From assembly GCF_014197435.1 (NCBI RefSeq), contig NZ_JACIFP010000001.1, forward strand, positions 3,782,001 to 3,846,000: a DNA stretch of 64,000 nucleotides, in the 5' to 3' direction. The notes under the pieces were generated by a model, which worked only from the letters and a program-made list of their open reading frames with translations, had not been told where the DNA came from and searched no databases. Source of the DNA: Gordonia humi (GTDB lineage Bacteria > Actinomycetota > Actinomycetes > Mycobacteriales > Mycobacteriaceae). Shown in pieces: positions 38,810 to 47,588 of the stretch; position 1 is the stretch's first letter, and the number at the start of each line of letters is the position of its first letter. The position numbers and the translations under genes are program-made.

Positions 38810-39934
38810 TCATCGAGGGCGTCGGGCGACGACCGCGAACGGATCGGTGGGGGTCGCGAACACGCTGGTCTCGCAACCGAACTCGGACAACATCTCGGCG
38901 GCCTGCGCGCACCACGGGAACTCGGTGGACCAGTGGCCCGCATCGACCAGCGCTGGAGCGCCGACCCGCATCGCCTCGTCGACCACATGGTGGCGCAGAT
39001 CGCCGGTCACATAGGCGTCGACGCCGGCCCGGGTCGCCGCCGACACCAGCGAATCGCCCGCACCCCCGCAGACCGCGACGGTGCGAATCGTCGACGACGG
39101 GTCACCGGATGCGCGGACCGGCCACGCGGCAGCGGGCAGCGATGCGCCGACGTGCTCGACGAACTCGTCGAGCCGCATCGGCGACGGCAGCCTGCCGACG
39201 CGACCGAGCCCGAGGTCGCTGTCGACCCGGGCCTGTTCGAAGACGTCGAAGGCGGGCTCCTCGTACGGGTGCGAATGCCGCAGCGCGGCCAGCACCGCCG
39301 ACCGCAGGCGACGCGGTGCGACTATCTCGACGCGTTCCTCGTCGACCCGCGTCAGTTCGCCGACACCGCCGATCGCGGGCGACGCGTCGCCGATCGGCAG
39401 GAACTGGCCGGTGCCGACCACTCCCCACCGGCAGTCGCGGTAGTCGCCGATGGCACCGGCGCCGACGGCGAACATCGCTTCGCTGACCTGGTCGACGTTC
39501 GCTTCGGGCACCATGACGACCCATTTGTCGAGTGACGGCGCGGGCTCGACGTCGAGGGGAACAGTGTCGACCAGACCGAGTGCGTCGGCGAGAGCGTCGG
39601 AGACGCCGGGCCGAGCCTTGTCGGCGTTGGTGTGCGCCGAGTAGAGCGCACAGCCGGAGCGGACGAGTCGGTGCACGATAGCGCCCTTCGCCGTGTCGGC
39701 GCCGACTCCGGTGACCCCCCGCATCAGCAGCGGATGGTGCGCCAGCACGAGTTGCGCACCGGCGGCGATCGCCTCGTCGACCACGGCGTCGGTCACGTCG
39801 ACGCACACCACGATGCGGTCGGCCGGCTCGGTCGGATCGCCGCAGACGAGGCCGACGGCGTCCCACGACTCGGCGAGCGACGGCGGGTAGGCCTCCTCCA
39901 GGCGCGCGATCACGTCGGCGAGGGTGCGGGTCAT
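38810..39934 (-). CDS. Nif3-like dinuclear metal-centre protein
   Basis: A 374-residue Nif3/DUF34 protein with the inserted PII-like middle domain seen in longer family members. Metal-site residues appear as AHHPLLMRG (about 65-73) and AHTNADKARPGVSDALA, and in the C-terminal half as TGDLRHHVVDEA and DAGHWSTE. Role uncertain; GTP cyclohydrolase-like activity has been suggested for relatives. The ATG at 39934 overlaps the CobC stop (ATGA). The order zinc ribbon-Nif3-CobC matches Rv2229c-Rv2231c. Confidence 0.92.
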   Translation of the reverse strand: MTRTLADVIARLEEAYPPSLAESWDAVGLVCGDPTEPADRIVVCVDVTDAVVDEAIAAGAQLVLAHHPLLMRGVTGVGADTAKGAIVHRLVRSGCALYSAHTNADKARPGVSDALADALGLVDTVPLDVEPAPSLDKWVVMVPEANVDQVSEAMFAVGAGAIGDYRDCRWGVVGTGQFLPIGDASPAIGGVGELTRVDEERVEIVAPRRLRSAVLAALRHSHPYEEPAFDVFEQARVDSDLGLGRVGRLPSPMRLDEFVEHVGASLPAAAWPVRASGDPSSTIRTVAVCGGAGDSLVSAATRAGVDAYVTGDLRHHVVDEAMRVGAPALVDAGHWSTEFPWCAQAAEMLSEFGCETSVFATPTDPFAVVARRPR

Positions 39935-41007
39935 CGGATCGTCTCCCCTGTCTCGAATAGGTCCCTCACATCTTGCATGGCCGCGACGAGCGCGTCGCAC
40001 TGTTCGGGCGGACGCGCGGCGAGCCGCAGATGGTCGGCGTCGAGTCCCTCGAAGTTGGCACAGCTGCGCACCGAGAAGCCGCGCTCGCGCAACGCCTGTT
40101 TCCAGCGCCAGGCGTCCGGGACGCGAATCAGGACGTACGGCGCGCGGGGCGGGGCCTGCGGCCGCAGGCCGATCTCGGCGAGCCGCGTCACGAGGTGGGC
40201 CCGTTCGGCGGCGACGGCGTCGGCCTGTACCCGCGTGTACGCCCTGCCCTCGGGCGACAGACACGCCGCCAGCGCCGCGAGCGTCAATGTTCCGACCGCC
40301 CAGTGGCGACGACCGGCGGTCATCCGAGCGATGAGCTCCGGTGCGGCCAGCAGGTAGCCGGCTCGGAGGCCGGCCAGACCGTAGGTCTTGGTGACCGAGC
40401 GTACGACGATCACATCGTCGGCTTCGACGTCGGCGATCGACTCCGGTTCCAGTCGGTCGCCGTCGAGAGTGAGGTCGGCGAACGCCTCGTCGACGACCAC
40501 GATCCGGCCGGGCCTGCGCAGCGCGAGGACGTCCTCGCGCGGGTGGAGCACCGACGTCGGGTTGGTCGGGTTGCCGACGACGACGAGATCGGCGTCCTCG
40601 GGTGTCGCCGCGTCGGCGAGCGCCCACGGCGCGTCCAGCGTGACGTGAGTGATCCGCACGCCGGTGGCGGCCAGCACCCGTTCCGGTTCGGTGAACGACG
40701 GTTGGATCAGAGCGACGTGTCGCGGGCGCAGTCGCGTGATCAGCTCGAATCCCTCGGCGGCGCCGCCGAGGAGCAGCACCGACGACTCGTCCCGTCCGTG
40801 CAGGTCGGCGACGAGTCGGCCGACGGTGCGGGCCTCGGCGTCGGACGGATACGCGGCGAGATCGGCGACCCGCTCGTGCAGGGCCTCGGCCACGAAGTCC
40901 GGCGGTCCGGGCCGGACGTTGACGGCGAAGTCGACCAGCGACGCTTCCACGTCGGCGTCACCGTGCCGGTGGCGGTCGCGCAGGTGGTCGGGGACGTCGA
41001 TTGTCAT
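39931..41007 (-). CDS. cobC: PLP-dependent aminotransferase-like L-threonine-phosphate decarboxylase (CobC/CobD type)
   Basis: A 358-residue class I/II PLP enzyme in the cobalamin pathway. By family it makes (R)-1-aminopropan-2-yl phosphate from threonine phosphate, or is an aminotransferase of the CobC group. The PLP lysine is in SVTKTYGLAGLRAGYL, with NPTNPTSVLHP and VVDEAFADL before it. It is grouped with Nif3 and the phosphatase on minus and lies near cobD (CbiB), and cobUT/cobS are elsewhere in the window, so four B12 genes occur in 37 kb. The start is ATG at 41007. Confidence 0.88.
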   Translation of the reverse strand: MTIDVPDHLRDRHRHGDADVEASLVDFAVNVRPGPPDFVAEALHERVADLAAYPSDAEARTVGRLVADLHGRDESSVLLLGGAAEGFELITRLRPRHVALIQPSFTEPERVLAATGVRITHVTLDAPWALADAATPEDADLVVVGNPTNPTSVLHPREDVLALRRPGRIVVVDEAFADLTLDGDRLEPESIADVEADDVIVVRSVTKTYGLAGLRAGYLLAAPELIARMTAGRRHWAVGTLTLAALAACLSPEGRAYTRVQADAVAAERAHLVTRLAEIGLRPQAPPRAPYVLIRVPDAWRWKQALRERGFSVRSCANFEGLDADHLRLAARPPEQCDALVAAMQDVRDLFETGETIR

Positions 41008-41037
41008 GATGACTCAGCCTACGTGCACGATGAGTTC

Positions 41038-41724
41038 ATGATTCCGGCCTCCTCGCACACCGTCGCACTCTTCGATCTGGACGGAACAGTCACCGACAGC
41101 TATCCGGGGATCACCCGGTCGTTCCTGTACGCGCTCGAGGTGCTCGGCGAGCCCGCGCCGCCCGCCGAGTTCCTGCAGAGCATCGTCGGCCCGCCGCTGG
41201 TCGAGTCGCTGCGCGCACTCGGCTACGACGAGCCGACCGCCGCAGCGGCCGTCCGCGCGTACCGGGAGCGATACGACGTGACCGGGTGGCTGGAGAACTC
41301 CGTCTTCGACGGCATGGCCGAGCTCCTGCGCGACCTCGCGGCGACGGGACGGCGGATCGCGCTCGCGACGAGCAAGAATCAGCGGATCGCCCAGAACATC
41401 GTCGAGCACTTCGGTCTGACCGCGTGCTTCGAGTACGTCGGGGGCGCTGACGACGCGGTCGGCCGGGCGGACAAGGAGTCGGTGGTGCGACACGTCCTGG
41501 AGACCCTCGACGTCGACCCGGCGACGGTCCCGGTCGTGATGATCGGTGACCGATCTCACGACGTCGAGGGCGCGGCCGCGTGCCTCGTCCCCACGATCGG
41601 CGTCCGATGGGGTTACGCTCACGCTGGAGAACTGGAAGCCGCCCTGGAACGATCCGGCGGCCTGGGATACGACCTGCCGATCGTGGAGACGGTCGAGCAA
41701 CTGCGAAAGGTACTCGGTGTCTGA
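41038..41724 (+). CDS. HAD-superfamily hydrolase (phosphoglycolate phosphatase-like)
   Basis: A 228-residue HAD hydrolase with motif I DLDGT (nucleophile Asp13, acid Asp15), motif II in LATSKN, motif III Lys near DKESVV, and motif IV GDRSHD. The cap domain is alpha-helical as in phosphoglycolate phosphatases. The syntenic mycobacterial gene (Rv2232) is PtkA, reported as a tyrosine kinase acting on PtpA; the association with ptpA is conserved here. A GTG 15 bases upstream is an alternative start. The last eight bases overlap the ptpA start. Confidence 0.85.
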   Translation: MIPASSHTVALFDLDGTVTDSYPGITRSFLYALEVLGEPAPPAEFLQSIVGPPLVESLRALGYDEPTAAAAVRAYRERYDVTGWLENSVFDGMAELLRDLAATGRRIALATSKNQRIAQNIVEHFGLTACFEYVGGADDAVGRADKESVVRHVLETLDVDPATVPVVMIGDRSHDVEGAAACLVPTIGVRWGYAHAGELEAALERSGGLGYDLPIVETVEQLRKVLGV

Positions 41725-42220
41725 CAACGCGGCGGCTTCGGCCGCAGGCCGCGCCCTGCACATCTGTTTCGTCTGCTCCGGCAACATCTGTCGGTCGCCG
41801 ATGGCCGCGTCGATCTTCACGCGTGTCGTCGACGAGGCCGGACTCGCCGATCTGGTCCGGGTCACGAGCGCGGGCACCGGCGGGTGGCACGTCGGCGAAC
41901 CGGCCGACAACCGCGCTCGCACCGAGCTCCTGGCCCACGGGTACTCCGACCAGCACGTCGCCTCGCAGCTGACACCGGATCATCTCGCGGCGGACCTGCT
42001 CGTCGCCGCCGATCGCGGGCACGTGGCCGAACTCGACCGTAAACGCCTCGGCGACCGCGTGCGTCTGCTGCGCAGCTTCGATCCCGACGCCGACGGCGAG
42101 GACGTGCCCGATCCGTACTACGGCACCCAGGACGACTTCGCGTTGGTGCGCCGTCAGGTGGAGGCGGCGATGCCGGGACTGTTGGCGTGGACGAACGAGA
42201 CGCTGGCCACACGCGACTGA
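41717..42220 (+). CDS. ptpA: Low-molecular-weight protein tyrosine phosphatase
   Basis: A 167-residue LMW phosphotyrosine phosphatase. The P-loop CSGNICRS places the nucleophile Cys20 and Arg26. The general acid is Asp132 in the VPDPYYG motif. The start is the GTG inside the HAD gene's last codons (VSDNAAAS), giving coupled translation; an earlier Met inside the HAD gene was rejected. In M. tuberculosis the homologue is secreted into macrophages; here there is no signal peptide and the target is unknown. Confidence 0.94.
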   Translation: MSDNAAASAAGRALHICFVCSGNICRSPMAASIFTRVVDEAGLADLVRVTSAGTGGWHVGEPADNRARTELLAHGYSDQHVASQLTPDHLAADLLVAADRGHVAELDRKRLGDRVRLLRSFDPDADGEDVPDPYYGTQDDFALVRRQVEAAMPGLLAWTNETLATRD

Positions 42221-42237
42221 CACGTATTCTGTAAGGC

Positions 42238-43209
42238 GTGCGCGTCCTACGAACCTTTCTGAAGCCCGGGTGGCTTCTGCTCCTGGTGTTCGTGGTCGCC
42301 TTCGCCGCCGCGTGTTTCGCGATTCTCGCTCCGTGGCAGCTCGGCAAGAACTCCGACACCGAGCATCGCAACGATCTGTTACGCGCCGCGGTCGACACCG
42401 CGCCGGTTCCCCTCGATCGCCTCGCTCCGCCCGACACGCCGCTGAATCCGGACGACGAATGGCACGAGGTGACGCTCACCGGACGGTACCTGCCCGACGA
42501 TCAGGTGCAGCTGCGATTCCGGTACTCGGAGGAACGGCCCGCGATCGAGGCTCTGACTCCATTCCGCGTGCAAGGCTCCGACCGGACGATCCTGGTGAAC
42601 CGAGGCGTCGTCGCAACCGGTCCCGACGGGCAGGTCGACGTGTCGCCGCCTCCGACCGGGGACGTCTCCATTCAGGCTCGGCTACGCAAGACGCAGGGCA
42701 CCAGTCCCGGCAAGGAGCCCCGCGTGGAGGGCGGTGTACGGACCGCGTACACGATCGACGTCGCCCAGCTGTCCAGGCTCACCGGAGTCGGCCTGGACCC
42801 GTACTACCTGCAACTCTCCCCCGGACAGCCCGGTGCACTCGGCGAGATAGAACTGCCGCAGCTCGAATCCGGACCGTTCCTGTCGTACGGCCTGCAGTGG
42901 CTGGCGTTCGGTGTGATGGTCCCGCTCGGCGCCGCGTACTTCATCTACAGCGAGGTCAAGGCGCGTCGGAACCGCCGCGAGTCCGACGCCGAGGACGAGC
43001 CCGTCGATGTCCCTCGGCCCGATCTCGCGGCCAAACCGAAGAGCCGCAGCCGCGCCGAACGCGATCGGATGCGCCAGATGCTCCGCGACTCCGGTTCGCT
43101 CTCCGGCAACGACCTCGACGTCAAGGCGACCAGCGTCATCGGCGACGGCGCCGCCGAGACGGCCGACGACGCGGTCAAGACCAAGCTCGCCCAGCGCTAC
43201 GGGAAGTGA
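42238..43209 (+). CDS. SURF1-family protein (cytochrome oxidase assembly)
   Basis: A 323-residue SURF1 protein with two transmembrane helices flanking an external loop domain: about 11-32 (PGWLLLLVFVVAFAAACFAILAPWQLGKN) and about 220-240 (SYGLQWLAFGVMVPLGAAYFIYSEV). Internal signatures EWHEVTLTGRYLPDDQVQLRFR, ILVNRGVV and LQWLAFG are typical. A charged cytoplasmic tail of about 80 residues follows the second helix, longer than in the family core. GTG start. Predicted to assist haem-copper oxidase maturation. It follows ptpA by 17 bases, the order of Rv2234-Rv2235. Confidence 0.9.
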   Translation: MRVLRTFLKPGWLLLLVFVVAFAAACFAILAPWQLGKNSDTEHRNDLLRAAVDTAPVPLDRLAPPDTPLNPDDEWHEVTLTGRYLPDDQVQLRFRYSEERPAIEALTPFRVQGSDRTILVNRGVVATGPDGQVDVSPPPTGDVSIQARLRKTQGTSPGKEPRVEGGVRTAYTIDVAQLSRLTGVGLDPYYLQLSPGQPGALGEIELPQLESGPFLSYGLQWLAFGVMVPLGAAYFIYSEVKARRNRRESDAEDEPVDVPRPDLAAKPKSRSRAERDRMRQMLRDSGSLSGNDLDVKATSVIGDGAAETADDAVKTKLAQRYGK

Positions 43210-43232
43210 TCGCGGTCTGACTCCGGCGCACT

Positions 43233-43280
43233 CGTCGGCGTCGATCGATGCCCGCCTGGTGGCTCGGATCGACGCCGACG
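43233..43280. terminator. Hairpin between convergent SURF1 and cobD genes
   Basis: A perfect 14-base inverted repeat, CGTCGGCGTCGATC at 43233-43246 with its complement at 43267-43280, 20-base loop. It fills most of the 78-base convergent gap. No T-tract; probably bidirectional. Confidence 0.55.
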
Positions 43281-43287
43281 ACGGGAT

Positions 43288-44184
43288 TCACATCCGCCCG
43301 ATCACGGCGAGCAGCGCCGCGGCGCGTTGTACGCTCCGCGACAGCGCCACGGCCCGACGCAGGTCGGCGGCGAGCGGAGCGGGACCGTCGCCCAGTCGGG
43401 GGCGGTCTTCGACGCCGTGCGAGTATTCGGTGCGGCCGCCGAGGCTGATGTCCAGGGCACCGGCGAACGCGGCTTCGACGACCCCGGCGTTGGGGCTCGG
43501 GTGCGCCGCGGCGTCCCGTCGCACCGCGGTCCACGTCTGCCGTGGCCTCCCGGACACCGCGGCGACGAGCACTGCCGTCGCCCGGGCGGGCACCAGGTTC
43601 GCGGCGTCGTCCAGACGCGCGGCCGCCCAACCGAAGCGCCGGTAGCGGTCCGATCGGTATCCGACCATCGCGTCGAGAGTGTTGGCTGCGCGGTAGCCGA
43701 GCATGCCCGGCGCTCCGGCCGCCGCTCCCCACAGGAGCGGCGCGACTGTCGCATCCGAGGTGTTCTCGGCGATCGACTCGACCGCGGCCCGGCAGATCCC
43801 GGCCTCGTCGAGCCTGCTCGGATCACGTCCGACCAGCCCGGAGACGAGAACGCGGGCCGTCTCGACGTCGCCGGTGTCGAGCGCGTCGGCGATGTCGTCG
43901 CCGACGCGGCAGAGCGAGGTTCCGCCGAGCGAGGTGAACGTCGCCGCGGCGACGCCGACCGCTCCACCGCGCCGAGCGATGGATCCGGCGACGACGCCCA
44001 CGCCGATCCAGCCGCTCGCGAACACCGCGCCCCGGACCCGGTCGTCCCGGTACACGCGCTTCTCCACCGCGGACACCCCGGTCCCGAACAGGGCGACCGG
44101 ATGCCCGCGCCGTGGATCTCCGAACACCCCGTCGGCGAGGGCCCCGAGGGCGATTCCGATCCGGTCGTGCAGGCGCTGGCGCAT
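43288..44184 (-). CDS. cobD: Adenosylcobinamide-phosphate synthase (CobD/CbiB)
   Basis: A 298-residue membrane enzyme that attaches the aminopropanol arm to adenosylcobyric acid, using the product of CobC-type enzymes. The family start GALADGVFGDPRRGHPVALFGTGVSAVEKRVY is clear. AESIAENTSDATVAPLLWGAAAG in the middle and NAGVVEAAFAGALDISLGG near the end are CbiB signatures. The ATG giving MRQRLHD at 44184 was used; an upstream in-frame start would enter the divergent spermidine-synthase-like gene. It matches Rv2236c. Confidence 0.92.
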   Translation of the reverse strand: MRQRLHDRIGIALGALADGVFGDPRRGHPVALFGTGVSAVEKRVYRDDRVRGAVFASGWIGVGVVAGSIARRGGAVGVAAATFTSLGGTSLCRVGDDIADALDTGDVETARVLVSGLVGRDPSRLDEAGICRAAVESIAENTSDATVAPLLWGAAAGAPGMLGYRAANTLDAMVGYRSDRYRRFGWAAARLDDAANLVPARATAVLVAAVSGRPRQTWTAVRRDAAAHPSPNAGVVEAAFAGALDISLGGRTEYSHGVEDRPRLGDGPAPLAADLRRAVALSRSVQRAAALLAVIGRM

Positions 44185-44221
44185 CCGGTGATCGTATCGA
44201 GTCCCGATATGATCGATTCTC

Positions 44222-45040
44222 ATGGCCGCTTCCCGTCCGACTCCCGAAGCCGGGGTCTTCGACATCTCCACCGGCACCGCCGAACTCGTCCACAGTGTCG
44301 ACGGCGGCTGGCTGCTGTCGATCAACGGTGCGCAGAGCAGTCATATCGATCCCGACCGTCCCGACCAGCTCGACTTCGAGTACATGCGTCAGGCGGCCGC
44401 GGTGGTCGGCGACGCGTACCGCGATCGGTCGACCCCGCTGCGTGTCCTGCACCTGGGGGCGGCTGCCTGTGCCCTCCCCCGCCATCTGGCGCACCGCTAT
44501 CCGCAGTCACGCCACGTCGCGGTCGAGATCGACGCCGAACTCGCCCGCCTGGCGCGCGAATGGTTCGATCTGCCGCGTGCACCGCGTCTGCGTATCCGCG
44601 TCGGCGACGCCCGCGAGGTGACCGAGAGTCTGCGCGAGCAGACGCGCGACGTCGTGATCCGCGACGCGTTCAGCGGAAGTCTGACGCCCGAGCACCTGAC
44701 GACCGTCGAGTTCACTCGCGCGGTGCAACGACTCCTGGCCCCGGGCGGACTCTACATAGCGAACTGCGGCGACCGCCGGGGCCTCATCTCGGTTCGGTCG
44801 GAGATCTCGACCATCGCCGAGGTGTTCGAGAACATCGAACTGATCTCCGACCCCGCCATGTTCAAAGGACGGCGGGCCGGCAACATCCTCGTCGTCGCGG
44901 GAGACGGGCCGCTTCCCGCCTCCGCGGACCTCGAGCGCGCGCTGCGTTCCGATCCCGAACCCGCACGGCTGATGACCGGACGCGACGCGACGGCCTTCGG
45001 ATCGGGTCGTATCCGACACGATGAGCAGGATCGGGGGTAG
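44222..45040 (+). CDS. Spermidine synthase-like methyltransferase-fold protein
   Basis: A 272-residue Rossmann-fold protein of the spermidine/spermine synthase superfamily. It has VLHLGAAACALPRHLAHRYPQSRHVAVEIDAELARLAREWF (nucleotide/decarboxy-SAM site) and IRVGDAREV, followed by VVIRDAFSGSLTPEHLTTVEF. The short N-terminal domain and lack of the full polyamine-binding DxYD motif (IRDAFSG instead) suggest a non-canonical member, as is usual for mycobacterial relatives called fused or orphan spermidine synthases. Polyamine synthesis is uncertain. It ends at a strong hairpin. Confidence 0.8.
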   Translation: MAASRPTPEAGVFDISTGTAELVHSVDGGWLLSINGAQSSHIDPDRPDQLDFEYMRQAAAVVGDAYRDRSTPLRVLHLGAAACALPRHLAHRYPQSRHVAVEIDAELARLAREWFDLPRAPRLRIRVGDAREVTESLREQTRDVVIRDAFSGSLTPEHLTTVEFTRAVQRLLAPGGLYIANCGDRRGLISVRSEISTIAEVFENIELISDPAMFKGRRAGNILVVAGDGPLPASADLERALRSDPEPARLMTGRDATAFGSGRIRHDEQDRG

Positions 45041-45044
45041 GCGA

Positions 45045-45072
45045 CGATCACCGGTCCTCCGACCGGTGATCG
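45045..45072 (+). terminator. Terminator after the spermidine synthase-like gene
   Basis: A perfect 12-base stem CGATCACCGGTC (45045-45056) and its complement (45061-45072) with a CTCC loop, beginning four bases after the stop. It can also serve the convergent ridA gene. Confidence 0.7.
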
Positions 45073-45116
45073 ATGTCGGAGGCGCGCCACTTCGCAGCCC
45101 TCACGCGAACTCGTCA

Positions 45117-45515
45117 TCAAATGACAGCGGCGACCGCGCCGATTTCAACAAGAGCTCCCGGCACACCGAGACCCGTGACTCGCGCGCTCGTTACCAACGG
45201 AGGTTCGTCAGACGCGAGATCGGAAGCAATGGCTCCGTACGCGGCTGCGAGGTCGACCCCGTCGACGAAGAGCACCGTCCACTGCACGACATCATCGAGA
45301 GTCGCACCCACCGCCTCCAATGCCGTCCTGGCATTCGCAAGAGCACGACTAGCCTGCGCAGCCGCATCTTCGCCGCCGACTAAGACCCCGTCCGCACCGA
45401 CCGAATTCTGCCCGCCGACGTAGATCGTTGAGGCTCCTGGCGGGACCACTGCCACATGACTGAATGCAGGGCTTGATACGAGGCCCTCAGGGCGGAGACG
45501 CTGGATCGAGGTCAT
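45117..45515 (-). CDS. RidA-family protein
   Basis: A 132-residue RidA (YjgF/YER057c/UK114) protein, the family that hydrolyses reactive enamine/imine intermediates. Recognisable segments are IYVGGQNSVGADG near the N terminus, TLDDVVQWTVLFVDGVDLAAAYGAI in the middle, and the C-terminal LGVPGALVEIGAVAAV. The Arg of the active site is present in SARVTGLGVPGALVEI. Its base composition is lower in GC than flanking genes, and it lies next to a geneless stretch and a tRNA, which suggests acquisition. Not part of the conserved backbone. Confidence 0.87.
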   Translation of the reverse strand: MTSIQRLRPEGLVSSPAFSHVAVVPPGASTIYVGGQNSVGADGVLVGGEDAAAQASRALANARTALEAVGATLDDVVQWTVLFVDGVDLAAAYGAIASDLASDEPPLVTSARVTGLGVPGALVEIGAVAAVI

Positions 45516-46032
45516 AGCTCATCGTGACACGAGCCGACGACGTTCGACTAGCGATGTCCAGGGACGTTGTTCTCGGTTGAGATGAGCTGGACGTTTCCGA
45601 GACAGGTGAAGACCTCCGGTTGTGAAGTGGAGCTGTCGAGGAACCACATCACCGCCAGAAGACCTCCGTATCCCACGCTGACGTGGCACTGACCCCACGC
45701 TCATGTCTTCCCCGACAGCGATATCGATAGTCGATGAGCACCTGTGCGAATTCATGTGTCAGCGGGCCTGCCTGCGTTGTCCGTCGCCGGTATGGCGGCC
45801 ATGTGCCGCACGTACAACACCGCCCGCCCACCGTCAGTGAGCCCGATGACGGTAGCCACGCGACTGTACTTATCGTCGGGACAGCTGATTCTCCCGCTGC
45901 CCGCAGTTCAATGTGAGACTGCTGACCGGCCGGGCTACCTTCGCGTACTCGACCGCGACGGCGGCCCGCTGGGAAGCGGTCCGGTGGCGTCGGTGCAGGT
46001 TGTGGGAGACGTCCCAGGGACGATCTGGATGC
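45516..46032. other. Half-kilobase without a credible gene, next to tRNA-Val
   Basis: Between ridA and the tRNA no frame has convincing start, composition or family similarity. An 11-base repeat GAAGACCTCCG occurs at 45608-45618 and 45658-45668, exactly 50 bases apart. The sequence has lower GC than usual. Lying at the 3' end of a tRNA gene, it may be the decayed edge of an integrated element; no recombinase trace was found. Confidence 0.5.
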
Positions 46033-46107
46033 TGGTGCGCGCAAAGGGATTTGAACCCCTGACCGCTGGTGTGTAAGACCAGAGCTCTACCGCTGAGCTA
46101 TACGCGC
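46033..46107 (-). tRNA. tRNA-Val (anticodon UAC)
   Basis: On the minus strand the acceptor stem GCGCGTA pairs with TGCGCGC (one G-U). The D arm is GCTCAGCGGTAGAGC. The anticodon stem-loop CTGGT-CTTACAC-ACCAG has anticodon TAC, and the T arm is AGGGG-TTCAAAT-CCCCT. Discriminator A and CCA are encoded (46033-46036). All elements needed for a functional tRNA are present. Confidence 0.97.
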
Positions 46108-46216
46108 GTTGGCCGCTGACATTGCAGCGGCTCCACTGCACATTATCGGGTCGGGCCGCCGCGCCCAAACTCGACAATCACAGCGAGACAGACCACCGAG
46201 GATTACCCTCGGTCGA

Positions 46217-47032
46217 ATGACGCAGACCCGCACCGCCAAGGCTCCGCTCATCGCGTCGCTCGCCACCCAGTGGCAAGCCGTCGACGATCTCGTCTCGCCT
46301 CTCGACGACGCACAGTGGACCGCCGACTCCGGTCTGCCCGGCTGGAGCGTGGCCGACGTCGTCGCGCACATCGCGGGCACCGAGAGCATGCTCGACGGCC
46401 GGACGCCCGACGACACGCGTGACGTCTCCCGACTCGATCATGTGAAGAATCCGATCGGGGAACTCAACGAACGCTGGCTCGATCACTACCGTGCGCGCAG
46501 CCGCGACGAACTCATGGCCGACTATCGGTCGGTGACCGCCAAGCGCATCGCCGATCTGACCGCGATGGACGACGATGCGTGGAACGCCGAGACCCGGACA
46601 CCGGTCGGACCGGACACGTACGGACGTTTCATGCGGGTCCGCAACTACGACTGCTGGGTGCACGAGGTGGACCTCCGGGACGCCCTGGGCCTCGGCTCCC
46701 CGTCGAACGAGGCCCCCGCTCGATTCACCCTCGAGGAGATGGCGACGGTGATGCCGTTCCTCGTCGGCAAGAAGGCGGCCGCCCCGTCAGGCTCCACCGT
46801 GACCTTCGAATTCACCGGTCTGTCCGCGGCGACGATCCACGTCGCGGTCGCCGATCGGGCGGCGGTCGTGGAGAACCTCGACGGCCCCGCCGACGTCACC
46901 CTGCGGACCACCGTGGTCGACTACGCACGTCTGGCCGGCGGTCGGCCGCGGGCTGCTCAGGCGGAGATCCGGATCGAAGGCGACGTCCCCTTGGGTGCGA
47001 GGATCGTCGAGAGTCTTCACTACATCATCTGA
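46217..47032 (+). CDS. Maleylpyruvate isomerase/mycothiol-dependent DinB-fold family protein
   Basis: A 271-residue protein with an N-terminal DinB-like four-helix domain, typical of the mycothiol-dependent maleylpyruvate isomerase family: LPGWSVADVVAHIAGTESML near residue 41 carries the first metal-binding His, and YDCWVHEVDLRDALG the second. The C-terminal part is an SCP2-like domain (TLRTTVVDYARLAGGR). The ATG at 46217 starts the domain cleanly. It may use mycothiol in a detoxification or isomerisation step; its substrate is unknown. Confidence 0.83.
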   Translation: MTQTRTAKAPLIASLATQWQAVDDLVSPLDDAQWTADSGLPGWSVADVVAHIAGTESMLDGRTPDDTRDVSRLDHVKNPIGELNERWLDHYRARSRDELMADYRSVTAKRIADLTAMDDDAWNAETRTPVGPDTYGRFMRVRNYDCWVHEVDLRDALGLGSPSNEAPARFTLEEMATVMPFLVGKKAAAPSGSTVTFEFTGLSAATIHVAVADRAAVVENLDGPADVTLRTTVVDYARLAGGRPRAAQAEIRIEGDVPLGARIVESLHYII

Positions 47033-47037
47033 CCGAA

Positions 47038-47054
47038 CGGGACTTCTCGTCCCG
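47038..47054. terminator. Small hairpin after the maleylpyruvate isomerase family gene
   Basis: CGGGAC (47038-47043) pairs with GTCCCG (47049-47054) around a TTCTC loop, five bases after the stop and 51 before the convergent ahpE end. Short stem; modest support. Confidence 0.4.
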
Positions 47055-47105
47055 CCCGACCGGATCGATCGTCGCCCCGCTCGGCCCGGCGACGTCTGCT
47101 GCCGG

Positions 47106-47588
47106 TCAGCTGCGAGCGGCCAGCGCCGCCGACCAGGTGTCCTCGGTGCGCGCCTCGCCCGGCCCGACCATCGCCGAGAACCGTACGAGCCCGTCGCGGC
47201 CCACGAGAAAGGTGCCGCGGTTGGGGTACCCGCGCTGCTCGTCGAGCACACCGTAGCTGCGTGCCACGTCGCCGTGCGGCCAGAAGTCCGACAGGATCGG
47301 AAACAGGTAGCCCTGAGCCGACGACCAGACCTTGTGCGTGGGCGGCGGCCCCACGGAGACGGCGACCGTCGTCAACGTGTCGTCCGAGAAACGCGGCTGA
47401 CTGTCGCGGATATGGCCGAGCTCGCCCTCACAGGTACCGGTGAACGCCAATGGAAAGAACACGACCAGGACGTCGCCGTCTTCGCGCAGCCCCGACAGTG
47501 TCACGCGCCGGTTGTTCTGATCTCGCAGGTCGAACTCGGGGGCGACCGACCCGACCGGAACCGCGCCGGCGAGCTCGGAAGTCGTCAT
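47106..47588 (-). CDS. ahpE: Peroxiredoxin AhpE
   Basis: A 160-residue thioredoxin-fold peroxiredoxin that reduces peroxides. The peroxidatic Cys is Cys53 in the motif PLAFTGTCEGEL; no resolving Cys is visible, as in the one-Cys AhpE group, so an external thiol such as mycothiol/mycoredoxin would recycle it (family knowledge). Arg in the C-terminal EARTEDTW region fits the active site. It is translationally linked to the DUF3052 gene by a four-base overlap. Matches Rv2238c. Confidence 0.93.
   Translation of the reverse strand: MTTSELAGAVPVGSVAPEFDLRDQNNRRVTLSGLREDGDVLVVFFPLAFTGTCEGELGHIRDSQPRFSDDTLTTVAVSVGPPPTHKVWSSAQGYLFPILSDFWPHGDVARSYGVLDEQRGYPNRGTFLVGRDGLVRFSAMVGPGEARTEDTWSAALAARS

Noticed and set aside
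45744..46076. A 110-residue plus-strand frame next to tRNA-Val
   Set aside because: Its 3' part reads through the tRNA gene, composition is atypical and no domain is apparent.
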